A stretch of DNA of 35,835 bases, taken from Ephemerocybe angulata (taxonomy: Eukaryota > Basidiomycota > Agaricomycetes > Agaricales > Psathyrellaceae). Below, piece by piece: positions 10,624-20,495 of this stretch; the stretch's first letter is position 1, and each line of letters starts with the position of its first letter. The stretch covers positions 1 to 35,835 of the forward strand of contig JAACJK010000153.1 of NCBI GenBank assembly GCA_013368325.1, written 5' to 3'. The notes under the pieces are model-generated. The model saw only the letters and a program-made list of their open reading frames with translations, was not told the origin of the DNA and searched no databases. The position numbers and the translations under genes are program-made.

Positions 10624-12063
10624 ATGACCACTTCTGCCGAAGTGTCCGCTACTCCTAGATATGGGATCGGAATAGAAAGCGGAGTTGGTCAAAAGCGACC
10701 ATACGCTTTGACACAGGCCCCTAGAAAGAAACCGTAAGTCCCACAAAGTATTCGCCGCCGGTACGCTAAAGCTCTCTCTAGGAATCTCCAGACGGATCCT
10801 TTGGTGCACCACGGACGGCACTTTGGCCGTGCAGTTTTCGCGTTTGCTAATGTCCACTCACTCCTGACTGCGGGCCTCAACGCCGATGAAGAGACACCGC
10901 CTGAGACACAGCAGTAAGCCGATTCTTGCCAGCGGTTGGCTTTAACTGACGAGACCGCAGGGAAAGACGAGAATTGAGAGTTTATAAACGTCTTCTAGCC
11001 ATGGTACCCGGACTTGAGGAGAGAATTTTGAGCTCACAGAGCGAGGAAGAAGCAATGGCAATTGCAAGCATGGTGGGTTATGGCCGACGCTCTCAGGCTA
11101 CCAGGTGGACAGACTCAATTTTCAGATACACAAGGCGCTTCCAGTGGACGGGCAGATGATACCAAGAGCCTCAAAGGGGCAATTCTGGACTGGATCGTCC
11201 CCGTTGGAGGTTCACCCTTGCAACCACCCTTGTCTAGAAACGTCAAGGTCAACCGAGGCTTTAATCATGATCGCACAGGCTTCCTCCTGTGTCCAGCGGA
11301 GCTCGATTGGAGCAATGAAGAGTAAGCTTGTAACATTTTCAGTTTTCTTCCCTTTCGCTAGTTTACCTTCAAGCCGGGTTAAGGGTAAAGGTCCAGCTGC
11401 GAAACAAAGATATAGCTGTTAGTGGTGCTCATTGGCCTCTGTTTGTGTACAAAAATGAGACCTTCGACCCCGACAACGCGTGGAGTGGACTGTTTAGAAA
11501 CGAACTGCTAGTCAAGGTGCGCTGCAGATGCGCTACATGAAAGACATTTCTGACGCGGACCGCAGGGTTTCAAGCATATCTTCACATCCCCGAGCTCTGT
11601 TGACGACGAGCCAAGGGCGACGCGGTCGGGGAACGCCAGGATTCATGGAATGACGCGTGTCACTCCCGCCTCTCTGGCGTATGCGTTCACGCAGGTGAGG
11701 AAGCCCTCACCAATCTTTATTCTTTCGTATCTTACCACATTGAAGATCCGTTTTGCGCTGAGCTCTGCGTCTACTTTCTCGCGAACGGACAGGGAAACGG
11801 ACTCTGAAACCTTCTATACCTCAATCCTTGAACTTCTCGAGGACCCCGAGGAGCAGGACCAGGTCAAACCCCTGTTGAACTGGTGGAACCAGTAGGTATC
11901 TCGCTTAACCAGGATAAGGGGTGAAACTAACAGCGGGCCTAGACGCATATTCCCGTCCTTTTCGACTTCGAGGCGCCTGGCCCCCAACAACAGCGCACTC
12001 GCCAGAATTAAGCAGCGCAGATTGGCACTCGCTAACTCGAACGCTGCTAGTAACACCAATTGA
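10624..12063 (+). CDS. DUF6698-type protein, intact 8-exon gene
   Basis: The exons read without any break: 10624-10733, 10782-10913, 10961-11072, 11113-11321, 11384-11516, 11566-11694, 11746-11891 and 11943-12063. They give 363 residues with all introns GT-AG (40-62 bp). Landmarks are VHHGRHFGRAVFAF, PGLEERIL, DDTKSLKGAILDWI, GFNHDRTGFLLCP, SGAHWPLFVY, GFKHIFTSPSS, HGMTRVTPASLAYA, IRFALSS and NNSALARIKQRR. This pattern matches the widespread Agaricomycete family that I recall as DUF6698; the label is from memory and function is unknown. A tandem paralog follows 440 bp downstream. It is the cleanest gene in the window and a useful control for sequence quality. Confidence 0.8.
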
Positions 12064-12503
12064 TAGTCTATTACTGGATTCATTTACGATCGCTCATATA
12101 GCCATCTTATTATTCAAATCGTTGCCCCGCAGTTCTACCGGTCTGTCGTAGTACACATCCCCCGCCTTACATAACATTGCGTTAGATTTGTTGATCAGCA
12201 GCTCTTGTCGCTAATCCTGAATGTCTTTGAAAGTAACATCTCAGATCTCAGGCCTAACAGCGCCGTCGTGAGGTGGCACACTGGTGGCAAGACGTAGGGC
12301 GGACAGTCACGCAGACGACTCGGAGATATCGTGACTGACTCAGCCCAACCTATTTGCAAGTCAGCGCAACCCTGGGTAGGGTATATGACTTGTCTAGCAT
12401 TGAAATGACTTGCTGAGTTCTAATATAAGCGAAATGCTCGTCAGCTATGGATTTCTATTCTCTTTTCTCTCCCACCCCCATCACTCAGGACGTTGTGCAC
12501 GAA
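12064..12503. promoter_or_regulatory. Intergenic/promoter region of second DUF6698 copy
   Basis: These 440 bp contain no ORF of note. A TATA-like ctaatataag lies near 12420, about 80 bp upstream of the ATG at 12504, comparable in position to the TATA-like element of the first copy. Confidence 0.4.
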
Positions 12504-13885
12504 ATGGCTGAAGTTTCCATGGAGCAAGACACGCACAAGACTGACGGAAGTCCTTCCACCTTAGCCCTTAGTATTAGGCTGCAACCGTATGCTCTCCCTT
12601 GAGTAGGAGTTCTTTCACTGACTTCACTAGAAACGAGAAAATGAAAAGATTCATTCGATCCGGGCAGTACTTCTGTCGGACGGTCTCTGCATTCTCCAAT
12701 ATCCGCGCACTGGTGGCTTTGGGCCTCATTGAAAGCGAGAAACCTCTCTCGGAGGCACACAAGTATGGCGCCCTCCTTGTATAGTAAGTCAGAACGAAAG
12801 GTTAACCACGACGGTTTAGGGATGCACATCAACTGTATCTATATGAAACGCTCTTATCCACGAGCCCGGGACTCGAGGAGGCACTCGTGAATGCCGAAAG
12901 TGGAGGACGGCATCAAGATTGCAGCTACAGTGAGTCTCAAAAGGCAATCTAACCCATAGACTAACTAAAGCGCCCGTACCTAAGCTACATAGAGGTCTCC
13001 TACTTGGACGCGCTTATGATTGTAAGAGCCTCAAAGGTAGTATCCTGGACTGGATTATTCCTTCCGGGGCCCGAGTCTTGGAGCCACCTCTAGACAAAGG
13101 CGTCAAAACAGGCCGAGGGTTCCACCATGATCGCACAGGGTTCCTTCTTTGCCCAATGGGTCTCGATTGGAATGACCAAGAGTAAGCCCTTGACCCATCA
13201 TACTTCTGGGCTATCTCTTGAATTTGACCCTCCCCGTCAGTATCCGAACCAAGCTGCGTACAAATGAAATCGTCGTTGGCGGTGAACATTGGCCAAGATT
13301 TCTCTGGGAAAACGAAGAAATTGATCGAGAGTGGCTATGGAACGGGCTCTTCAGAAGTCAGCTCTTGGTTAAGGTGAGCAGCCGCCACCCCCGTGGTTTA
13401 CTGACACTTCACAAGAGCTTGCTTTAGGGCTTCGAGCATATATTCGCTCCATATATCAGAGCCACTGACGAAGATTACGAGATGACTCACGTCACCCCTG
13501 CCGCTCTGGCGTACACTTCTGCACAGGTAACCGAGTTTCTGCTGTCCGCTAACTCGATCTGACACACGCGAAAGATCTGCTTTGCTCTGAGCTCCAGAAC
13601 ACTTATTTGCCGCGAGGACAAAGATACAGAGTTTGTGGACTTCTATAGGTCCATTCTTGAGCTTTTAAACGACCCCGAAGAGCATGAGGAGTGGAATCTC
13701 TTTTCAATTGGTGGAACGAGTCAGTGATTTGATTTGCAACGGGTGCCTGTAAACTTACAAGGGATCTCAGGCGCATCTTCTCACTACTAGCTACGCCCCA
13801 GATCTCTGATTCTGTCGATGGTGCGTCTCTCCGCAGCTCACCATCACTTGCAAAACGACGACTAAATTGTTGCCACCGGCCCTGA
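12504..13885 (+). pseudogene. DUF6698-type tandem paralog, decayed
   Basis: Exon-intron structure parallels the upstream gene: exons 12504-12586, 12631-12783, 12820-12929, 12971-13181, 13241-13373, 13428-13526, 13575 onward and a last exon to about 13885. Conserved blocks are present: DCKSLKGSILDWIIPSG, GFHHDRTGFLLCPMGLDW, GGEHWPRFLWENEE, THVTPAALAYTSAQ and ICFALSS. Two lesions are visible. The codon split by intron 2 reads ta|g (12782-12783 joined to 12820), a stop, where the intact paralog has ca|g. A 1-nt loss in the tttt run near 13702 shifts frame just before the conserved NWWN, giving a stop at 13725-13727. The first lesion looks like a C-to-T change. Confidence 0.75.
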
Positions 13886-14886
13886 TTAGGAGTTTGTCTG
13901 GGGCTTGCGGAAATTCATCTTTAGGGGTCTTATTATAGTAGAAACCCATTTTACACGTTTATGACCTGACGTACTAGTAGATCAATGATTGCTCTCTTTC
14001 CGTCAATCTTTGACTCATTTTTGAGACAGGCGCCGGTAACTAAGCGCCTGCCGGATACATGTTTGCCTGGCCCTCCTCGTCATTATTTGGAACATGGAGA
14101 CAAGTTACATATATGAGCTTGCTGGCCAGGTCGATGGCTGACTATGTCACGTCCTATTCAGACGTGGCAAGACGCCGTGTGGAATACAGATATTGGGTTT
14201 CAAGTTCCTCCTTTCTTGCGATTGCTTATTTGCCCCCGCTGAATGAATCTTGGTATGATATATTGACCTCCGTCCTGGAGCGTGGCATAACCTTTACGAA
14301 TACATGTCAACTCTCCCTCCCGGTGTCTCAGGCATGCTGAGGTCCATTAATTGATCGACGCTCTCTGGCCGGCTTTGTGATACCCTCCTTCATCATTGTG
14401 CCTCTCATCCTGTCCACAAGCTGCCTTAGCTTGCAGCCGACCCCCTCTCCTCCATTATGACGAACCTTAAAGTTTTGGAAGGATATGATAATCTGTTGAA
14501 AGTTGGGTGTCCATAGTCACCGCACATATTCTAGTGAAGCGGTATATCACAACATCATTCTTCAACACTTTCTCAGCTCTGCAGCATGTGTAACCCCAAG
14601 TACGCCAGTGGTCCAGAACCGCCTCAGTTTCACGGGTTGTCACCCCGTCGTCGGATTTCCAATTCAGACAGCCGTTGACAATTCCAATAATGATTGCCCG
14701 CTGGGTCAAGGAAATATAATTGTCAGCACGGTTGCAGCGAAAGAACTCACCTAGCTCATCACGAGGCCACTAATCCTTCATTTCACCATTCTCCGCAAGA
14801 CTGACGCTGATGTTGCTTTCCATCACCCTACCCTGCTATACATGGCCAGGTCAAGGAGGCAAAAGATACGGAGGTGCTCTTCATAT
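13886..14886. other. No supported gene
   Basis: About 1 kb holds only chance ORFs. A short inverted repeat aggcgc...gcgcct (around 14030-14050) is followed by gccgg; a related string recurs near 16030-16055. Confidence 0.45.
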
Positions 14887-15195
14887 CAGGGCATGATTTG
14901 CCAGGCGAGTCATAGTTCAATGAGAGATACCGTTGTCACATACCTGAGGGTGGCCATCATTGGCAAAGTAAGCGCCGATGCGGACCATCAGGGCATGATT
15001 CGCCATGCGAGTCATAGTTCAACGACAGAGATACCGTTGTCACATACCTGAGGGTGGCCATCATTGCCAAAGTAAGCGCCAATGCGGACCATCGGGCATG
15101 ATTTGCCATGCGAGTCATAGTTCAACGAGAGAGATACCATTGTCACATACCTGAGGGTGGCCATCATTGGCAAAGTAAGCGCCGATGCGGACCAT
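14887..15195. repeat. Three tandem repeats of about 103 bp
   Basis: Units start at 14887, 14989 and 15093 (102, 104 and 103 bp), sharing gcatgatt, cgagtcatagttcaa, gtcacatacctgagggtgg and ccatcatt.gcaaagtaagc. A fourth, strongly degenerate unit begins at 15196 (catgattcgcc...gacatacctgagtatgg). Unit lengths differ by 1-2 bp, so this is not a conserved coding repeat. On the minus strand each unit carries a splice-site-like ctcag|gtatgtg. Confidence 0.85.
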
Positions 15196-16439
15196 CAAGA
15201 CATGATTCGCCTCACTGAGGTGCTTGACATACCTGAGTATGGAGCTATCACCATCGCCATTATGGCAGCGAAAGCAGCATAAGCCATCTTTCCAATTTTG
15301 ATGGTCACAATGTCACCTTCAACAAGGCGGGTGTCAATGCACTCATTCCCCATGCATACCCACCTATATATGAACAGCGGGGTTTGTCCATGTATACCAT
15401 CAATATACCATGGTTCAGCGAGAGACAAACCATCCTCATCTAGCCGAGGCTGTCGAACATGGCAAGCTCCGCCTCGATGTGAACCATGATATGGGGCGAT
15501 AGGGAGATATCGCAGTCATCCCGAGGATAGCGCAAGTAGTGGAGGTCAACTCTCCCACTCTGAGGTCGCCTATCCTTTATAATATCATACTCAGTACTCC
15601 TGAGACCGGTGGGACTTTCCACCATGCTTACCCACCTTTCTATAAGTATGTCAAGGACCCTAGAAGACTTACAGGCTTTTCATATGTGATCTGTGATTAT
15701 AGCAGAGTGTATTGGTTTATAAGATTGGCTCATTTGAGCACTAAACCCGATGGTACTCTAGGAAAGGCACAGTAGGTGGACTTGTGAAGGCTCATGCTTT
15801 TGCAGCTTCATACGCTGGAGGAAATCTCCTTGGAAGAACGGGACATCGGACGTAGCTGCTACCTTAGGCGTCAACGTGAGATTAAGGCATGACCGAATCT
15901 TGACGAACTACCGTCATACGGCAAAAGGCACTCAATAGGAAACTATTAGTCGAACGAACCACAGTCTTCGACGAAGCTCCCTCGAGCGCCCTGGCACCCG
16001 ACTGGGCAACTAACATGGGGTTTTAGTGGGTGCCGGCAGAGTTAGGCGCCCGCCGGGGAATATATAGGTAAGTAAGCCAATCGGCTAATACCTACTCGTA
16101 CACATCTCCCTGCTGGTAACTCTGTCCTCACTTCGGTGAGTGTGCGTATGCGCATTTCCCCTTTCGACAACCTATAAGCACTGCAGACTAGTGCCGCAAA
16201 ACTAGCTGGTGAGGAGGCCCACTTCTGTCGGGCGCCTCTTCACCGTCAGCTCCATCAAAAAAAGGGGAAAAAAGGGGGCTAGTTCACCGTTGACCGCGGT
16301 TTGCCATGGTCGCGGTTGGGATTTGTGACCGGACGTGACCCGGCGTTGAGACAGGTTTAGAAACTGGAGGGTGACCGCCCCTTCCGTCTGTGCCGATAAG
16401 AAATTACCCATGGAACAGGCAGGCATACCGTATGGCTGA
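15196..16439. other. Gene-poor stretch, likely repeat-derived
   Basis: A 78-codon minus-strand open frame (15195-15428) and neighbours match nothing I know. A TATA-like gaatatata occurs near 16058, preceded by an imperfect hairpin (ctggcaccc around 15989 against gggtgccgg around 16028). Origin is undetermined. Confidence 0.4.
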
Positions 16440-16740
16440 TCCAGGGCTGATGATCTCTGATGATGCCGCAATCATGATATGGAGTCGTCGTCGTTATTTG
16501 GTCTGTTTCATCATCTCACTTGCGGCCAAATAATGGAGTCCTGTATATAAGCCAGCCCTCGCCCTTTGATTTCCTCAGTGCCTGTGCCTCCCCCAACACA
16601 AGTAAGCTGCTCGCCCCTCCACTCCTCGCCCCTCAGACGCTAATTTTCCCTCAGATCTATAGGCTGGTCCTACATCGTCATCTCCTTCAGCATCAATAAA
16701 CGTATCTTTTCCCTAGTCTCGCAAACCAGACTCTAGTATC
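16440..16740 (+). mobile_element. Solo-LTR-like or promoter/polyA block
   Basis: A strong TATA box ctgtatataa (16541-16550), a pyrimidine-rich leader and an AATAAA signal (16695-16700) lie within 160 bp with no ORF between. This is the U3-R-U5 order of retrotransposon LTRs. I could not define TG..CA ends, a primer-binding site or target duplications, so an ordinary promoter is not excluded. It sits just outside the left end of the element at 16872. Confidence 0.35.
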
Positions 16741-16871
16741 TGAGAAGAAGAGTTCGTTCTCACTTGATAAGAGTCTGGTCGATAACCCCGGTCTTGGCAG
16801 TGGGAGGGGGCTGAGTTTGAATAAATGATTTGTGTCAGCATGCCGAAGGGGGCCGAGATTGATGGTGCCCT

Positions 16872-16884
16872 GATAGGGGCGATT
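16872..16884 (+). repeat. Left terminal inverted repeat
   Basis: gataggggcgatt, perfectly inverted at 23296-23308. It lies 38 bp upstream of the first ATG of the DUF6589 gene. Confidence 0.6.
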
Positions 16885-16921
16885 TAGATAGCGCGCTTGT
16901 ATCGTCCGCCCATCTAGCAGT

Positions 16922-19900
16922 ATGGATCCACCCCCTGGGGCCACGGATGAAGAATCGAACACATACAACACATTCAGGACACCCCAGCGCCACCCTAGTT
17001 CCCAGCAATTCCCATCGCGCAGCCCGTTCCCGTCTCCGGAACCCAGTACCATTCTTCCCCCTGGAACGTCGCGTCTCTTCACCCCTTCACTTCCCTGCAA
17101 CTCCTGGCCAAGTCCCCTCTGGGCACTACCCCTACCCTACCCAGTTTACGCCACCCCATGGCCCGCATACTCGGCTGCAATCCCGCCGTCACTCGGTCCC
17201 CTTCCCCTGCACCGGCTGTTCCAGTTCTAGCTCGCGCAGGCTCGCCCACTGTCGACGACCTTTCACGTTTGCGGGATGGCGAGGAGAAGCTTTTTGCTGC
17301 TGGGTTGTTCCGAGGGATCATCTACAAAGGAAACGGAAAGGGCAGGGACGATCGGTGGCGGCTAGGCTCGAGCTATGTCTTTCCGCACTCAGAGAAGGTC
17401 AATGCAGAGATGAGGGCGGCGATTGTGTACAGGTGCATGCGTCAGGCTGGATTCTCCTTTTCGGCGAATTATTCGATGTATACTTCTCGGGGAAGTACTC
17501 GTTCTCCCAATACTGGTGTTGCAAAGGGAATCAAGTCTTTTCTGGCCGCTCAAGGAGAGAAACCCGATGAACACCCCGTCGCCATTGTCGAACACTTTTT
17601 TCGGCATGAGAAGTCCCGACTCAATCTCGATGGCAAGGTCGCACTCAACGCCCCTCCGTTTACAATACCGTCGTATGCCCTACCTCCTTCGGTTCGCTTG
17701 GATGGAAATTACAGTCAAGAACTACCGGCGTATACTTGCACGAAGCACGCCCTGCTCAATTGGAGCCTTGGAAAGATTGTAGAGGTTATTGATGAAGAAA
17801 GCGAGCAGCTGCTAAAGCTTGCGCTTGGATTTACTCGAGCACCTCGCGATATCCTTACCTGGAGCAATCTGACGACCTGGAGCATTACGTCTAGCCAAGA
17901 AACACTCGCCACAACGGCACCCGCCCTCTTCACAATCTTCTCGACTGTCGCTGTCAACGAGAACACCAGGAAGCGAGTTCAGCAAGCACGAGTAATTCCA
18001 CAGTCATCGGATGACATCCAAGCGCCATTGCCGCCCTCCAGTCCACCACAGTACCTTCCTGAGAGCCTCGCGGGAGAAAGCGACAAGGATGAACAGGATG
18101 AAGTCGCGACTTGCTCAGAAGACGAGGATGCGCTCCCAGAAAAGCCGACTTCATCGCCGTTTCTCGGGACAGCCCCTCCATCCATCTCAGGTGTTCCAAT
18201 AAATACTCGGCGAGATCCTTGGCTCGTGAGTTCTTGTAACATGGTTAATACTTTCCCGTATTAATATCTTTCAGGGTGTAACCGTCACGATCCTAATGCT
18301 TCTATTTTTTCGCTACAAATATGCGATCGTCTTTCAAACAGTCATCGGAATCTTTCTCTTTACGTGCAACGCAAATCGCGATATCATTTCGATACTCGGT
18401 CGGATGGGACTCACAGTGGCTTACGATACGATCCTGGCAACTCTACACATCCTAGCAAGCGATACCAACACATATTTGCAGGCATTTGGCTGCCTCCTGC
18501 AGGACGGACAGCCCACCTTCCTCCTCCTGTTCGATAACGTGAACAAAATGCGCCGAGCCTGGCAACACACATCTTACCACAATGACGAAATGCAAAGCGG
18601 AACCGCAGCTACGTTGATTCAACTGGAGGACGTCCCACCGGGGGCCCTCAGCTCAGAACCACTACTCGATGCTCAGCGCAAAAAGCGGCGCCAGGAATTG
18701 ACGGTTGACGTTCTTTGGAAGGACATCAATTGGGAGCATATTCAATTGACCGGGGTGGGCACTATTCTTCGAGTATGGGTTAAGCATGTGCCAGCCCTCC
18801 AGCGGTTCCAGGGCGACGTGGACCTCTTCTTCTCCAAGGAGAGTGCCGTTCACCCCTTACGATTGCGCAAGAGCACGATTATCCCAATGCGCCCGACTGC
18901 GATCAACGAAGCGACGACCGCCGGCACTCAGGATGTACTCCATAATCTCATGATCGGACAGCTCAGAATACTTCCAACGTGGACCCATCGCTGGGTTATC
19001 ATGGTCTGCGGGGACCAGTTAACAATTGACCGGATGCGCAAACTCAAGCGGTACATGGCAAAGACGGACACAGCTTACGACCGCCACGATTGGGTCCTCC
19101 CGATTATTCAGCTCTGGCACCTAAAATGGAACTTGCAAAAGGCCATAATCCGGATGAACTGGTCACCCATAGTCGGAGAAGGAGTTAACGGCCTTCGGCA
19201 CGATATACACGCCTTGCGACGCGAAAAGTTCAACGAGAAAAAGTGTGACTTCTATCCGGCTCATCACATCCTAGAAGACGTCTTTGAGGCACTGATTCTA
19301 TCTGCTTTGAGGTAAGCTAAACTTTATTCCATTCTGACATGTATTTTAAACACTCTCTATAGGCTAGAGTGCGAGAAGGTTACGGGGAAGGAAGATGAGG
19401 CGAACGTGAAACTTCTTGATGGGCTCCAAGCATGTTTTACCGCCAATGCAGAACTCGCAGGGTGCAACTTCGAGTACCTCCGTACCCTGGCCTTGAAGGT
19501 CTACCAGAAGTACCTGACAGCTGCTGCTGCCGAAGCAGCGAAGGATCCAGTTGGTTCGAGCCTAGACAGTCAATCAGAGTCCGAATCCGAAGATTCCGGT
19601 GGCTCAGAGGTCGGTTCAGATCAATCACGGAGTCAGGCGCCTAAACAGGCGCTCGAGCCAGACGAGTCACTCGCGAACACTATCAACTTCATGCGCGCCA
19701 CCTTTTGGTATCTGGAAGTCTGTGCTGCCATTGCAGAAGGGGATATTGGGCGTGTTTTTGAAGTTATAAAGGTGCGACTAAACAAACTACGGCAAATCAA
19801 TTGACTCTGACGTGCGGCGGCGGGTGGATTTAATTTAGCTGCTCCGATTCTCCTTCTGGGGTGCTGGGTGTACCAACTATGGAAACGAGATGCTGGAACT

Positions 19901-20488
19901 TGCGTGCAACTTCCTCTACGAGTTTTCTGAAGGGCTCAAAGAGGCTGTCCTCAACAATTACCTCGTCAATCCGTCAGGTAAACCCGGACATTGGTTTGAG
20001 CTGGACTTACTCCAAGAGCATTTCAATTTCTGGTTGAAGCGCCTGTTCAATTCCAAAAGCCACAGTTTCGACTCAAAGCATCTCGCGGAAGCCGTTGGAC
20101 TTAACATCGGTGGATTCAGTCTTCTTCGTGACCTGTTTCCCGGTGTCTTTGGGATACGGAAGAAGAGCTACTCGCACTCCGACCCGAAAAACAAACAGAC
20201 ATCAACATATTGGGAGAGCACTACCGAAGCGAAAAAGTCCTTGCTCACCAGTCAGGTCGTACTCAACCGTATGAAGTAATCGACGAATTTGCGAAGGGGA
20301 TCGACATTCTTTCCTCTGGGAAGCTGGATACATTTATCAGGCGGACTGTGAACGATGGGCCAGGTGCGGAAGAGGGGATGGACGATTCGGAGGCTAACAG
20401 CAATCGGGCTACGCTTCCATCCAATCCCATCATCATGGAAGGAGGGGAAACATCGATTGATTCATTTGTCGGCGGTAATTTAGAATAA
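16922..20488 (+). CDS. DUF6589-domain protein, candidate transposase of the element
   Basis: Exons: a Pro/Ser-rich start from ATG 16922 (frame joins the ATG-17158 frame by an unresolved intron or shift), then to 18225; 18275-19311; 19363-19771; and 19839 to the end. Introns are 18226-18274, 19312-19362 and 19772-19838, all GT-AG and phase-correct. Family landmarks: PTFLLLFDNVNKMRRAW, GTAATLIQLEDVPPGAL, MVCGDQLTIDRM, NFMRATFWYLEV and LLRFSFWGAGCTNYGNEMLE. I recall this as the Pfam DUF6589 domain, common in Agaricomycetes. FDN and CGDQ are conserved acidic positions that could be catalytic in an RNase H-type fold, but that is inference. One frame break near the poly-A at 20187-20195 precedes DINILGEHYRSEKV and the C-terminus. 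The stop lies 7 nt from the helicase stop. Confidence 0.75.
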
Positions 20489-20495
20489 GCTGTAA

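Noticed and set aside
14059..14340. 93-codon plus-strand frame
   Set aside because: No domain, no supporting exon neighbours, in a gene-poor stretch.
15195..15428. 78-codon minus-strand frame next to the 103-bp repeats
   Set aside because: No recognisable family, no clear gene structure around it, and it ends in the repeat array.
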